Positions 8,344 through 17,377 of a DNA stretch of 64,000 nucleotides are shown in pieces. This DNA comes from JBNKHG01 sp050290225 (lineage in GTDB: Bacteria > Pseudomonadota > Gammaproteobacteria > Pseudomonadales > Cellvibrionaceae): assembly GCA_050290225.1 (NCBI GenBank), contig JBNKHG010000013.1, positions 62,001 through 126,000 on the forward strand, given 5' to 3'. Position 1 is the stretch's first letter; each line of letters starts with the position of its first letter. The position numbers and the translations under genes were made by a program. The notes beneath the pieces were generated by a model. The model saw nothing but the letters and a program-made list of their open reading frames with translations, did no database searches and was not told where the DNA came from.

Positions 8344-8976
8344 ATGAAGCGCGGAAAGTTTTTGACTATCGAAGGTACAGAAGGGGTTGGCAAGACTACC
8401 AATATTGAATTCATCGAGCGCTATTTGACGGAGAAGGGGATTGAGTTGTTGCGTACTCGGGAGCCGGGCGGTACCCCTCTGGCGGAGGATATTCGCGAGC
8501 TGCTATTGACCAAGCGCGATGAGAAGGTGGATGAATCGGCCGAGTTGTTGCTGATGTTCGCTGCCCGGGCACAACACCTGAACACCAAAATACTGCCAGC
8601 GTTAAACCGTGGCGTATGGGTGTTAAGTGATCGGTTTACGGATGCGACTTACGCCTACCAGGGAGGCGGGCGGGGCATCGATCTGGACAAAATACTGCAG
8701 TTGGAAAACCTGGTGCAGGGCAGCGTCCGCCCCGACCTGACACTGATTTTGGATATCGACGTCAAACAGGGACTGGAGCGTGCGAACAAGCGTGGTGAAC
8801 TGGATCGCTTTGAAGAGGAGGACCTCGAGTTTTTTAACAAAGTCCGTCGTGCCTATTTGGAACGGGCGGCACAGGCACCTGATCGCTACCGGGTCGTGGA
8901 TGCGGGCAAGTCTCTGGATGAAGTGCAGCGTCACATTGCCAGAGAGTTGGACTCCTTGGAATTGCTGTTACCCTAA
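8344..8976 (+). CDS. tmk: Thymidylate kinase
   Basis: A 210-residue dTMP kinase, making dTDP for DNA synthesis. The P-loop GTEGVGKTT (residues 11-19), the DR-x-EPGG-like TREPGGTPLAE and the YAYQGGGRG lid region are visible. It follows mltG after two bases and would normally lead into holB, but here a convergent rluA gene overlaps its stop codon by four bases. Confidence 0.97.
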   Translation: MKRGKFLTIEGTEGVGKTTNIEFIERYLTEKGIELLRTREPGGTPLAEDIRELLLTKRDEKVDESAELLLMFAARAQHLNTKILPALNRGVWVLSDRFTDATYAYQGGGRGIDLDKILQLENLVQGSVRPDLTLILDIDVKQGLERANKRGELDRFEEEDLEFFNKVRRAYLERAAQAPDRYRVVDAGKSLDEVQRHIARELDSLELLLP

Positions 8977-9635
8977 AATTCCGCTTCACCGCGAACAAGT
9001 AGTTCCTCGCCAGTAAAGGGGTGGCAAAACTGCAGGGTGTGTGCCTGCAACAGCAGCCGGTCCGACTCTGCGACAAATGCAGGCGGTGCGTACAGGGTGT
9101 CACCCAAAATCGGATGACCAAGTTCTCGCATATGAACGCGTAATTGATGTGAGCGTCCGGTGACCGGTGTCAGTTCCAGCAGACTGGCATTTGCCGTGGT
9201 GTCGCGGGCAAGAACGCGATAATGAGTTTCCGCGGGCTTGCCGTTGACATGGTCAACCATTTGTTTGGGGCGGTTAGGCCAGTCGCAGATAAGTGGTAGA
9301 TAAATGCCGCCACTGTCATCGGCCACCAGACCACCCACCTTGGCGCGATAGGTTTTATGGATCAGTCGCTGTTCAAAGAGTTTGCTCAACGCCCGTTGGC
9401 TGTCGTATCCGAGTGCAATAATGATCAAACCAGAGGTGGCCTGATCGAGTCGGTGAACAATGCGGGCGTTGGGAAAAGCCGGCAGCAAACGATGTATCAG
9501 GCAATCCTGTTTGTCTGGCCCCCTGCCTGGCACTGATAACAACCCACTGGGCTTGTGTACCACCAGGAAGGCGCTATCCCGATAGACAATTGATATAGCG
9601 GAATCGGCGTGCGGGAACATTGGCTCAATTGGCAT
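8973..9635 (-). CDS. rluA: Dual-specificity pseudouridine synthase RluA (23S rRNA U746, tRNA U32)
   Basis: A pseudouridine synthase of about 220 residues. HRLDQATSGL holds the catalytic Asp, and PLICDWPNRPKQ and GRSHQLRVHM match E. coli RluA closely, pointing to RluA itself rather than RluC or RluD, which carry an S4 domain missing here. The frame extends to 9734, but homology begins just after the ATG at 9635, chosen here; a further ATG at 9620 is possible. It lies between tmk and holB on the opposite strand, overlapping the tmk stop, which is an unusual place for it. Confidence 0.9.
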   Translation of the reverse strand: MPIEPMFPHADSAISIVYRDSAFLVVHKPSGLLSVPGRGPDKQDCLIHRLLPAFPNARIVHRLDQATSGLIIIALGYDSQRALSKLFEQRLIHKTYRAKVGGLVADDSGGIYLPLICDWPNRPKQMVDHVNGKPAETHYRVLARDTTANASLLELTPVTGRSHQLRVHMRELGHPILGDTLYAPPAFVAESDRLLLQAHTLQFCHPFTGEELLVRGEAEF

Positions 9636-9816
9636 AGGGAAGTACTCAGGGGCCGGTTTGGACTGGCGGTGTCCCGGGCAGTGGTTGATTTTCTTGTTTA
9701 AGGTCTCTTGACCCGGGCTGTCATAAAGACCCATTATCGCAAATTACCCCTAATCTTGATAAGCTGGGCACCTGTTTTTTTGCCCGGGCGCTACAGCGAT
9801 AAATCCAAAACCCTGC

Positions 9817-10863
9817 ATGACTGAAGTTCACTCTATCGAATTCCCCTCAATCCCTTATCCCTGGCAGCAGAGCGAATGGCAGCGGTTGATGGACCAGAGG
9901 GCGGCGGGAAAACTACCCCATGCATTGATGTTTATCGGTCAAAAGGGGATCGGTAAGCGCAATCTCGCGCAGGCTCTGGGTCAATACCTTTTGTGCCTGT
10001 CGCCTCGCAGCGGACTTCCCTGCGGGAGCTGTAAGGCCTGTGAGCTTAATCGAGCCGAAACACACCCGGATATCTTCGTTCTGGAGGCGGAAGAAAGAGG
10101 CAAGGCCATCAAAGTCGATCAGGTGAGGGCACTTGCCGAATTTGTGACCAAGACTTCCCAGCAGGGTGGTTATAAATTCGCCATTATTGATCCGGCGGAG
10201 GCGATGAACACCAATGCTGCTAATGCATTGCTGAAAAGCCTGGAGGAACCTTCAGGGGACACGGTAATGGTGTTGCTTAGCCATGTGCCCAGTTCGGTGA
10301 TGCCCACTATTCGAAGCCGGTGCCAGATTCTTCCCTTTTCCACTCCGCTTCGACAGCAATCCCTGCCCTGGTTGGAACGACTGGCAGGGGGTACGGCTGA
10401 CGCTGCTGCTTTGCTGGACTTTGCCAACGGCGCTCCTCTGGAAGCTTTATCCATGTTGGACAGCGATGCTCTGGAGCAGCGGGAAACCCTGCTGAAGGAT
10501 TTTGAAGGGGTATCCATCGGGCAGATGTCGGCCCTCGAGGTCGCGAGTCGCTGGATGGCCTTCGAACCAATCGCTGTGATCGAGTGGCTGCTGCGCTGGT
10601 TGCATGGGTTGGCGCGTTTTTCGGGCAGTCGCCAGAGGGCTTTCAAGCGCGAAATCCCATCGACCCTGGAAGGGATTGTCGACAATATTCAGCCACAACA
10701 CCTGCACCGTTATATCGACAAGGTAGTGTCCACCAAGCGCCAATTGTTGAGTGGTGCCAACCCCAACAAGCAGTTGCTATTGGAAGAGCTGCTGATGGAC
10801 TGGAGTGCCCTGGTCCGTCTCTCCGGCATGAGTGGACAGCTCCGGCGTAATGGATTACCGTAA
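9817..10863 (+). CDS. holB: DNA polymerase III delta-prime subunit HolB
   Basis: A 348-residue clamp-loader subunit of the AAA+ type. It has the zinc-binding cysteines in LPCGSCKACE and the switch region ANALLKSLEEP. The P-loop is degenerate (GQKGIGKRN with Arg in place of Thr/Ser), as expected for delta-prime, which does not hydrolyse ATP. It precedes pilZ and tatD as in Pseudomonas, but the insertion of rluA separates it from tmk, so it needs its own promoter in the 182 bases after 9635. Confidence 0.95.
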   Translation: MTEVHSIEFPSIPYPWQQSEWQRLMDQRAAGKLPHALMFIGQKGIGKRNLAQALGQYLLCLSPRSGLPCGSCKACELNRAETHPDIFVLEAEERGKAIKVDQVRALAEFVTKTSQQGGYKFAIIDPAEAMNTNAANALLKSLEEPSGDTVMVLLSHVPSSVMPTIRSRCQILPFSTPLRQQSLPWLERLAGGTADAAALLDFANGAPLEALSMLDSDALEQRETLLKDFEGVSIGQMSALEVASRWMAFEPIAVIEWLLRWLHGLARFSGSRQRAFKREIPSTLEGIVDNIQPQHLHRYIDKVVSTKRQLLSGANPNKQLLLEELLMDWSALVRLSGMSGQLRRNGLP

Positions 10864-10944
10864 AAGAATTAAGACCAGCCGGCCGATCGTTGGTCTGCAG
10901 TATAAGGCAGCATCAAGCAGCATCAAATAGAGTAACAAAACATT

Positions 10945-11298
10945 ATGAAAGGAATTGGGGGCGGTGCCCGGAACGGCATACTTTCGTTGACCATAAAGGA
11001 CAAGGCTGTCCTCTACGCAGCTTACATGCCATTTGTGAAGAACGGCGGTTTATTTATTCCTACTAACAAAGCCTATCGTCTCGGGGACGAGGTTTTTATG
11101 CTGCTGAGCCTGATGGATGAACCGGAAAAAATTCCTGTGGCCGGCAAGGTGGTTTGGGTCACCCCCAAGGGGGCACAGGGTAACCGGGCTGCAGGGATTG
11201 GCGTCCAGTTTAGTGACCAGGACGACACCGCAACCAATAAGATCGAAACTTATCTGGCCGGTTCGCTTGACTCCGACAGGCCTACACACACCATGTAG
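10945..11298 (+). CDS. pilZ: Type IV pilus assembly protein PilZ
   Basis: A 117-residue PilZ-domain protein. The founding PilZ of Pseudomonas, also between holB and tatD, is needed for type IV pilus assembly and does not bind cyclic di-GMP well. The N-terminal RNGILSLTIKD lacks the RxxxR cyclic di-GMP motif, in line with that class, while the core GGLFIPT and VWVTPKGA segments are typical. A terminator follows. Confidence 0.92.
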   Translation: MKGIGGGARNGILSLTIKDKAVLYAAYMPFVKNGGLFIPTNKAYRLGDEVFMLLSLMDEPEKIPVAGKVVWVTPKGAQGNRAAGIGVQFSDQDDTATNKIETYLAGSLDSDRPTHTM

Positions 11299-11321
11299 CC
11301 AGGATTGTGTTGCGAAATCCC

Positions 11322-11352
11322 AAGGCCAGGTTAATTCCTGGCCTTTTTATTT
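11322..11352 (+). terminator. Intrinsic terminator after pilZ
   Basis: AAGGCCAGG (11322-11330) pairs with CCTGGCCTT (11337-11345) around a six-base loop and leads into a T-rich tail. Confidence 0.85.
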
Positions 11353-11421
11353 TACGTACCGATCAGAGTCGTCAGAGTGGCGCCGCGCTCCGAAATCAAC
11401 ACACCAGAGTATGATAACCCT

Positions 11422-12201
11422 ATGCTGATTGATTCCCACTGTCACCTGGATCGACTCAATCTGGAAGCCTACGGAGGCGATTTGAGTAAAGCCTTGGCTG
11501 CCGCCAGAGCCAGAGGAGTGACCAGGATGTTATGTGTGGGCATCAGCGTCCACAACGTGGAGGAGGTGATAAACATTGCCAGGCAATACCCAGAGGTGGT
11601 GGCGTCCGTTGGCGTGCATCCTCTGGATGTGGAAAAGGGGTTGGCGAATCTGCAACAGTTAAAACAGTGGGCGGAACAGCCCAAGGTGGTAGCAATCGGG
11701 GAAACCGGCCTGGATTACTATTACAGTCAGGATTCCAAGGCACTCCAGCGGCAGAGCTTTGAAATACACTTGGTAGCCGCCCGGGAACTCGGTTTGCCAG
11801 CGATAGTACATACGCGCGATGCCCGAGAAGACACCCTGGCGATTATCCGCGCCCATGGCTGTGAAGCGTCGGCCGGCGTTCTTCACTGCTTTACCGAAGA
11901 CTGGGACATGGCACGTCGGGCCCTGGATATGAATTATTTTATCTCGATCTCGGGTATAGTCACATTTCGAAATGCCGACGCTCTGAGGGACGTGGTACGG
12001 AAAATCCCCCTGGATCGACTTCTGGTTGAAACAGATTCGCCTTACCTGGCGCCGGTGCCGCATCGGGGGAAACCTAATGAACCGGGGTACCTGCGAGAGG
12101 TGGCTGAATTTATCGCTGAACTCAAAGGTGTGAGTTTCGAGGTGTTGGCGAAAATTACAAGCGATAACTTTTACCGGCTATTTCCCGTGGCAGCGCAGTA
12201 G
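11422..12201 (+). CDS. TatD-family metal-dependent hydrolase (YcfH type)
   Basis: A 259-residue TatD-like amidohydrolase-fold protein. Metal ligands are visible as DSHCHLD (His6, His8), GETGLDYYY, the VHTRDAR and LHCFTED histidines, and VETDSPYL. Family members act as DNA exonucleases or D-aminoacyl-tRNA deacylases; the substrate here cannot be told. The frame reaches back to 11377, but homology starts at the ATG at 11422. The position after holB-pilZ matches YcfH in E. coli and the Pseudomonas homologue. Confidence 0.92.
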   Translation: MLIDSHCHLDRLNLEAYGGDLSKALAAARARGVTRMLCVGISVHNVEEVINIARQYPEVVASVGVHPLDVEKGLANLQQLKQWAEQPKVVAIGETGLDYYYSQDSKALQRQSFEIHLVAARELGLPAIVHTRDAREDTLAIIRAHGCEASAGVLHCFTEDWDMARRALDMNYFISISGIVTFRNADALRDVVRKIPLDRLLVETDSPYLAPVPHRGKPNEPGYLREVAEFIAELKGVSFEVLAKITSDNFYRLFPVAAQ

Positions 12202-12299
12202 AATATTGCCATTATTTTTGGTGCTGACAACACCCTAGGGGTGTGGTTAGAGCCTGTAAAATCATTTATCAATCAAAAAATCAGTTTCTGGGGGCGCTT

Positions 12300-12920
12300 A
12301 TGCAACAACAGCTGAAAATCATGCTCGAGCTTCAAGACGGTATGAATTCCAAAGTCCATGCGGATTGGCGCAATCAGGGCTTTGAGTGGTATCGGGCCAT
12401 TTGGATCGAGTGCGGTGAGTTGTTGGACCACTATGGCTGGAAATGGTGGAAAAAACAGTCTCCGGATATCGAGCAGGTAAAACTGGAACTGATCGATATC
12501 TGGCATTTTGGCCTCAGTATCCTGCTGCAGACAGGCCAGGATTCCGAGGATTTGGCCAGGCAGCTGGAAAGTGAACTTGTCATCACCACCGATGAGCCTG
12601 ATTTCCGCCTTGACCTTGAGGTTTTTGCCTGCGAAACCCTGTCGACTCGATCTTTCAGTGTGTCCGCGTTTGCGCGTTTAATGGCGGGAATGGATTTGTC
12701 GTTTAATGAACTCTACAGTGGGTATGTGGGTAAAAACGTACTTAATTTCTTCCGCCAGGATCACGGCTACCAGGACGGTACCTATATCAAGGAATGGGGG
12801 GGGCGTGAAGACAATGAACACCTGGTTGAAATTGTGAGTACTTTGGATTCGTCCACGCCCGCCTTCAAGGACGAACTCTACTCGGCGTTGCGTGAACGAT
12901 ATCAGTCGCTTACAGCCTAG
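12300..12920 (+). CDS. Dimeric all-alpha dUTPase family protein
   Basis: A 206-residue all-helical protein of the dUTPase_2 (MazG-like) superfamily, which hydrolyses dUTP to dUMP to keep uracil out of DNA. The metal-binding pattern is visible as ECGELLDHYGWKWWKK followed by ELIDIWHF, and a second acidic site lies near GKNVLNFFRQDHGY. It is unrelated to the usual trimeric beta-barrel Dut. The frame begins at 12243, but GGGGGCGCTT just before the ATG at 12300 marks the likely start. It stands alone between tatD and mdh; whether a trimeric Dut also exists in the genome is not visible. Confidence 0.8.
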   Translation: MQQQLKIMLELQDGMNSKVHADWRNQGFEWYRAIWIECGELLDHYGWKWWKKQSPDIEQVKLELIDIWHFGLSILLQTGQDSEDLARQLESELVITTDEPDFRLDLEVFACETLSTRSFSVSAFARLMAGMDLSFNELYSGYVGKNVLNFFRQDHGYQDGTYIKEWGGREDNEHLVEIVSTLDSSTPAFKDELYSALRERYQSLTA

Positions 12921-13070
12921 GTGGTAAATCCATCGATGCCGGAGCCCCGTTGTGGTGCACTGGGATGGTCCGCAATAACCCGATATCCACGTCCCGCCAG
13001 TTCGCTGAATTGACAACCCGACTTTGTCCGGCAGCGGGACAGTTTTTAATGAAATTTTTCCTCAAGCAAC

Positions 13071-13076
13071 TATAAT
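13071..13076 (+). promoter_or_regulatory. Candidate -10 element of the mdh promoter
   Basis: A perfect TATAAT lies 66 bases before the mdh start. No good -35 box is found 16-18 bases upstream, so it may need an activator. A GGAG at about 13130 supplies the ribosome binding site. Confidence 0.4.
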
Positions 13077-13141
13077 GGCCCACCGCCTGGTCGGAGTTCT
13101 TCGACCCCATAACACTTTAAAGAGTTAGACGGAGATATATT

Positions 13142-14125
13142 GTGAAAGCACCTGTTCGAGTTGCCGTCACCGGCGCTGCCGGCCAAATCAGCTACTCCCT
13201 GTTGTTCCGCATCGCCGCTGGTGAAATGCTGGGTAAGGATCAGCCGGTTATCCTGCAAATGTTGGAAATTACCCCAGCCCTGAATGCCCTCAAGGGTGTT
13301 GCTATGGAGCTTGACGATTGTGCCTTCCCGTTGCTGGCTGGCATGGTTTGCACCGATGATCCCAATGTGGCCTTTAAAGACGCCGACTTTGCTCTGTTGG
13401 TAGGTGCCCGTCCCCGCGGTCCCGGTATGGAGCGTAAGGACCTGCTGGAAGCCAACGCTGCCATTTTCTCCGTCCAGGGCAAAGCGATCAATGATCACGC
13501 TTCCCGCGACATCAAGGTGCTGGTTGTCGGCAATCCTGCCAACACCAATGCCCTGATTGCACAGCGTAATGCGCCTGACATCAATCCTCGCCAGTTTACT
13601 GCCATGATGCGCCTGGACCATAATCGCGCCATGAGCCAGTTGGCAGAAAAAACCGGTAAATCGGTCAACGATGTTAAGAAAGTCATTATTTGGGGTAACC
13701 ACTCTGCCACCCAATACCCCGACGTTCACAACACGACTGTTGCAGGTACAGGCGCGATGGAGTTGATTGAACAGGATTGGTATGAAACTGACTTTATCCC
13801 GACTGTTCAGCAGCGCGGCGCCGCCATTATCCAGGCGCGTGGTGCATCCTCTGCCGCTTCCGCAGCCAATGCAGCCATTTTCCATATGCGGGACTGGGCT
13901 CTGGGCACTCCCGAGGGTGATTATGTCACCATGGGTGTCTACTCCGACGGCTCCTACGGTATTGAACAGGGTTTGATCTACGGTTATCCCTGCGTGTGTA
14001 AAGATGGTGACTGGAGTATTGTTCAGGGTGTGGAAATAAGCGATTTCTCCCGCGACAAGATGAGCGCAACTGAAACCGAATTGAAAGAAGAGCGTGACGC
14101 AGTTAAAGACTTACTGCCCGCTTAA
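13142..14125 (+). CDS. mdh: NAD-dependent malate dehydrogenase
   Basis: A 327-residue enzyme of the LDH/MDH superfamily, interconverting malate and oxaloacetate. TGAAGQISYSLLFRIAAGEM is the NAD-binding loop of the cytosolic-type malate dehydrogenase, with substrate-binding Arg in ARPRGPGMERKDLL and the active-site His in WGNHSATQYPD. It starts with GTG, with GGAG well placed before it. It is monocistronic: a long upstream gap and a strong terminator flank it. With aceA, glcB and icd also in this window, the region holds several TCA and glyoxylate genes. Confidence 0.96.
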   Translation: MKAPVRVAVTGAAGQISYSLLFRIAAGEMLGKDQPVILQMLEITPALNALKGVAMELDDCAFPLLAGMVCTDDPNVAFKDADFALLVGARPRGPGMERKDLLEANAAIFSVQGKAINDHASRDIKVLVVGNPANTNALIAQRNAPDINPRQFTAMMRLDHNRAMSQLAEKTGKSVNDVKKVIIWGNHSATQYPDVHNTTVAGTGAMELIEQDWYETDFIPTVQQRGAAIIQARGASSAASAANAAIFHMRDWALGTPEGDYVTMGVYSDGSYGIEQGLIYGYPCVCKDGDWSIVQGVEISDFSRDKMSATETELKEERDAVKDLLPA

Positions 14126-14148
14126 TCTTTGGTTTGGACCACCCAACG

Positions 14149-14178
14149 AAAAAGCGCAGCGCCACTGCGCTTTTTTTA
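14149..14178 (+). terminator. Intrinsic terminator after mdh
   Basis: AAAAAGCGCAG (14149-14159) pairs with CTGCGCTTTTT (14165-14175) around a five-base loop, ending in seven T. Confidence 0.92.
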
Positions 14179-14259
14179 TTTCTGATATGAGCGTTTCAGT
14201 CTAGGCCAATACTTTCTGCTAACCTTAAAGTTAAGGTGGTTTGATAGGGGCAATGACCA

Positions 14260-14772
14260 ATGCTAACAGAATTCAAACCAAGTTCCGGTCGGAGTGTGAG
14301 ACTGGTACTTGCGCCTAACCAGTCCCTCTCCTGGACCGGTAACCTCTATGTTTCCATTTCTCTGCTGATTATTTCCCTTTTTATTGGTGTGGTCTTTACC
14401 TTATGGGGAGCCTGGGTGATATTCCCCTTTGCAATTCTGGAGGTCATATTGCTGTTGGGGATTTTCTACTTTATCAACCAGGGGCTTAACTGCCAGGAGG
14501 TGGTATCTATTGATGAGGCGCTTCTGGTTATAGAGAAGGGAAGTTGTAGCCCTGAGCAGTCATGGTGTTTTCCCCGCGGAAAAGTTGTAGTGGTGGTTCA
14601 GAAGCACAACGCGGACAACTGTCAGAATGGAATTCTTGTTTCCGGGGATAGCGGTTTGGTGCAACTGGGCGAATTTCTGTCGAGCAGCGATTCCTGCCAG
14701 TTGTTGGATCGCCTTAAATCTTCGGGGCTGTCGACCCGGATTCAGGGGCCGCTTGTGATTTATCCGTTCTAG
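14260..14772 (+). CDS. DUF2244 family membrane protein
   Basis: A 170-residue protein with the DUF2244 pattern: an N-terminal APNQSLSWTGNL segment, two closely spaced membrane helices (about residues 30-52 and 57-74) and a soluble C-terminal half. DUF2244 proteins are often encoded near cytochrome oxidase genes; none are here. Function is unknown. It lies after the mdh terminator and appears to be a single gene. Confidence 0.7.
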   Translation: MLTEFKPSSGRSVRLVLAPNQSLSWTGNLYVSISLLIISLFIGVVFTLWGAWVIFPFAILEVILLLGIFYFINQGLNCQEVVSIDEALLVIEKGSCSPEQSWCFPRGKVVVVVQKHNADNCQNGILVSGDSGLVQLGEFLSSSDSCQLLDRLKSSGLSTRIQGPLVIYPF

Positions 14773-14925
14773 TTCTACTCACTGGTTTTCCCCGGTGAAA
14801 GATAATCCGTGTCCATGCCTTATAACATTCCAAATTTAAATGCTGCCGTTATAATTCTTTTCTCATATTAGGCTTTGATTTGGACCAGCCTTCAAATTTC
14901 CTCAAAAATGATTAAAAGGTGCACA

Positions 14926-15399
14926 ATGTCGTTTCCAAAAATAGGGAACTTGGCTCCCGCTTTTACGCTCAAGAATCAAAACGGCGAAAAGGTCAGCCTC
15001 AAGGATTTCAGAGGTAAGAAGAATGTGGTTTTGTATTTTTATCCCAAAGCGATGACGCCCGGTTGTACAACCCAGGCTTGTGGTATCAGGGATGCCAGGG
15101 GTGACTTCGAAAAACTGGACACCGTAGTATTAGGTGTAAGCCCTGATCCAGAAGCCCGTCTGCTGCGTTTTATCGATAAACAAGCGCTCAATTTCGACCT
15201 GCTATCCGACGAGGACCACGCAGTAGCTGACAAGTATGGTGTCTGGGGTCTAAAGAAATTTATGGGTCGGGAGTTTATGGGGATTCTGCGAACAACTTTT
15301 GTTATCGGCAAAGACGGACGTCTGAAGCATGTAATGGATAAAGTCAAAACCAAATCTCATCATGAAGATGTGATAGCGCTTATCGAGTCCGGTCTGTAA
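14926..15399 (+). CDS. bcp: Thiol peroxidase of the BCP/PrxQ family
   Basis: A 157-residue peroxiredoxin that reduces hydrogen and alkyl peroxides with thioredoxin. The peroxidatic Cys47 lies in MTPGCTTQACGIRD and the partner Cys52 five residues on, the PrxQ arrangement. The open frame begins at 14875, but AAAGGTG before the ATG at 14926 and the homology start decide for the latter. It is a single gene. Confidence 0.92.
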   Translation: MSFPKIGNLAPAFTLKNQNGEKVSLKDFRGKKNVVLYFYPKAMTPGCTTQACGIRDARGDFEKLDTVVLGVSPDPEARLLRFIDKQALNFDLLSDEDHAVADKYGVWGLKKFMGREFMGILRTTFVIGKDGRLKHVMDKVKTKSHHEDVIALIESGL

Positions 15400-15808
15400 A
15401 AGCCACACCACTATGGTATAGCCGGGAGGCCCCAGTGCTCCCCGGCGAGATCCAAGATTACTTCTCTATATTCCTAATATAAATTCTAAATAATATTCAT
15501 AACCCCCGGTTTCTTAAGTAGTTCTTCTAAAATCGCCTAAAGATCTTTCTATGCTGTTTGGAGACCGTTCAATATCGGTATAAAGATCAATTGCAATAAG
15601 TGACCTGTTTAATAAATCTTAACAATTGTCGTCAAAATCAACATAATGGCGCCAATGAGACTGGTTATCAACGCCTATAAAGACTAGTTTTACCGGGCGT
15701 CGCGAGGTGCTAGGAAAAGCATCCACGGGTAGCTGAGGCTGTGATTTATCGCATTTCAATCAGTTCTGCCTTCTTTCGCAATTATCAGGAGCCTCCGGTA
15801 GCCAATCT
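15400..15808. other. 409-base noncoding gap before the AraC-type gene
   Basis: The gap is AT-rich from 15460 to 15660. A GC-rich inverted repeat (CCGGGAG with CTCCCCGG) at about 15420-15450 could end bcp transcripts, but has no T-run. No convincing promoter, small gene or RNA was recognised. The length suggests a regulatory region for the next gene. Confidence 0.4.
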
Positions 15809-16807
15809 ATGGAAAACAAATTGAGTCCCTCTGCCGACACATGGAGTAGTAAAATTAGCGTGGGTGAAAGCCCGCGACATCAAGAGCTGGACTTCACGCT
15901 GTTTGCGGACAGGCTCCGCTATCTGCATAGCTTATTGGTGGCTCCCTATAAATTGCTCCATGAGCAGTGCAGCGCCTACCTTCAATCGGGTTGCAAGATG
16001 CTGTCCCAGGACTATGGTGCATTGGTTCAGGTCCGGGAAGGGCGGCTTGTTTACTTCATTTATCAAGCTGAAACCGACACTTTTGCCCAAAAAGAAGAGC
16101 CATGTGGTGAAACGAGATTTTTTCACGATCCTGACTTCGAAGGGAGGACTGCCACTTATCCAAATGCCTGTCAAACTGCTGTGAATTTGAACAATATGGC
16201 CTATAATGGGGATGCCATCAACCGCTACCTGGGTACTCAAGTGGCGGTCACCGGTGATAGCTTTGGGGTTTTATGCTTTTTTTCTGTCTCTCAGGCAGGC
16301 GTGTCTGCATTTGTCCCCCAAGATGTAGAAACCATAGAGTTAATGGCAGAAGGAGTGGCCAGAATGATCGAATTACAAACCGCACAACCCAAAGACGCCA
16401 GTACAGCACTTGGGGGTTTTGCAACGCCGGGTGTAAAGAGCCTCGAGGAATATATCTCCCAGGCCAGGCTCCCGGATGTCTATGGCATTCCCGGTCGGGT
16501 GGTTGAAGTGTTACAACGGAGAATTGGACACTCCTCCCTCGCTATTGACCATATTGCCGAAGAGCTCAACCTGTCGAAGAGAACGCTCCAGCGCCGATTA
16601 CAGCAGCAACATATCAATTTTGCCCAGTTGAGAGACCAGGTAAGGTTTCACTTTTCAATCGATTATTTGATTGAACAAAATATGAGCATCGACAGTATTT
16701 CGGCCTCTTTGGATTTCTCCGACCGTACCAGTTTCACGAATGCGTTCAAGCGTTGGACCGGGCTGTCGCCAAGCACATTTCGCAAGCTGTTTCGTGATTA
16801 CACGTAA
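15809..16807 (+). CDS. GAF-domain AraC-family transcriptional regulator
   Basis: A 332-residue regulator. Residues about 60-195 look like a GAF sensor domain, with a TYPNACQTAVN segment and FGVLCFFS, and the C-terminal 100 residues are an AraC double helix-turn-helix. The first recognition part reads IDHIAEELNLSKRTLQRRL, and FSDRTSFTNAFKRWTGLSP is the classic second motif. The inducer and targets are unknown. It has no operon partner; the next gene, yajC, starts 127 bases later, and a large empty upstream region suggests self-regulation. Confidence 0.82.
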   Translation: MENKLSPSADTWSSKISVGESPRHQELDFTLFADRLRYLHSLLVAPYKLLHEQCSAYLQSGCKMLSQDYGALVQVREGRLVYFIYQAETDTFAQKEEPCGETRFFHDPDFEGRTATYPNACQTAVNLNNMAYNGDAINRYLGTQVAVTGDSFGVLCFFSVSQAGVSAFVPQDVETIELMAEGVARMIELQTAQPKDASTALGGFATPGVKSLEEYISQARLPDVYGIPGRVVEVLQRRIGHSSLAIDHIAEELNLSKRTLQRRLQQQHINFAQLRDQVRFHFSIDYLIEQNMSIDSISASLDFSDRTSFTNAFKRWTGLSPSTFRKLFRDYT

Positions 16808-16934
16808 CTTTCGACTCCTGTCGCCTGATCTTGTGGCTTGATAAAGTGGCCCTGCGTCACTGAATTGCCTCACTACTGCAAAAAGGGTAGAGTTAGCCGC
16901 TTTATCCTTTTTGTGAATTATAAATGAGGTAAAC

Positions 16935-17270
16935 ATGGAGTTTTTCATTCCTGCGGCTATGGCCCAGGCACAATCGGCGCCTGCGCCAGAAGCGAATCCG
17001 ATGATCACCCTGATTATGTTTGGTGGTCTGTTCCTGTTTATGTACCTGTTTATCATTCGTCCCCAGCGTAAGCGTCAAAAGGAGCATCAGGAATTGGTCG
17101 GCGCTTTGAATAAGGGTGATGAAGTGGTTATGAATAGTGGATTACTGGGCAAGATCATCAAAGTCGATGAAAACTACCTGGTTATCGATGCCGGGAATAA
17201 CACAGAATTGAAGTTTCAAAAAGTGTCTGTACACGCTGTATTGCCGAAGGGCACTATCAAGTCCATCTAG
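16935..17270 (+). CDS. yajC: Preprotein translocase accessory subunit YajC
   Basis: A 111-residue YajC: one membrane helix (about residues 23-42) followed by IRPQRKRQKEHQ and a small soluble domain with NKGDEVVMNSGLLGKI. YajC joins SecDF at the inner-membrane translocon. GAGGTAAAC before the ATG is a good ribosome binding site. It normally lies in a tgt-yajC-secD-secF operon; here neither tgt nor secDF is present on either side, and the neighbours are an AraC regulator and a desulfhydrase. Confidence 0.93.
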   Translation: MEFFIPAAMAQAQSAPAPEANPMITLIMFGGLFLFMYLFIIRPQRKRQKEHQELVGALNKGDEVVMNSGLLGKIIKVDENYLVIDAGNNTELKFQKVSVHAVLPKGTIKSI

Positions 17271-17377
17271 GAAGTTCCTCCCGGAGTTGATTCCAGCTCC
17301 ATTGCCGCCGACCGGGGCAATGTTATACTGCTCCGGCTCGGTTAATTGCTCATCATATACACATCAGGAAAGCAGCA

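Noticed and set aside
13070..13885. 271-codon minus frame across mdh
   Set aside because: Antisense shadow of malate dehydrogenase with no motif of its own.
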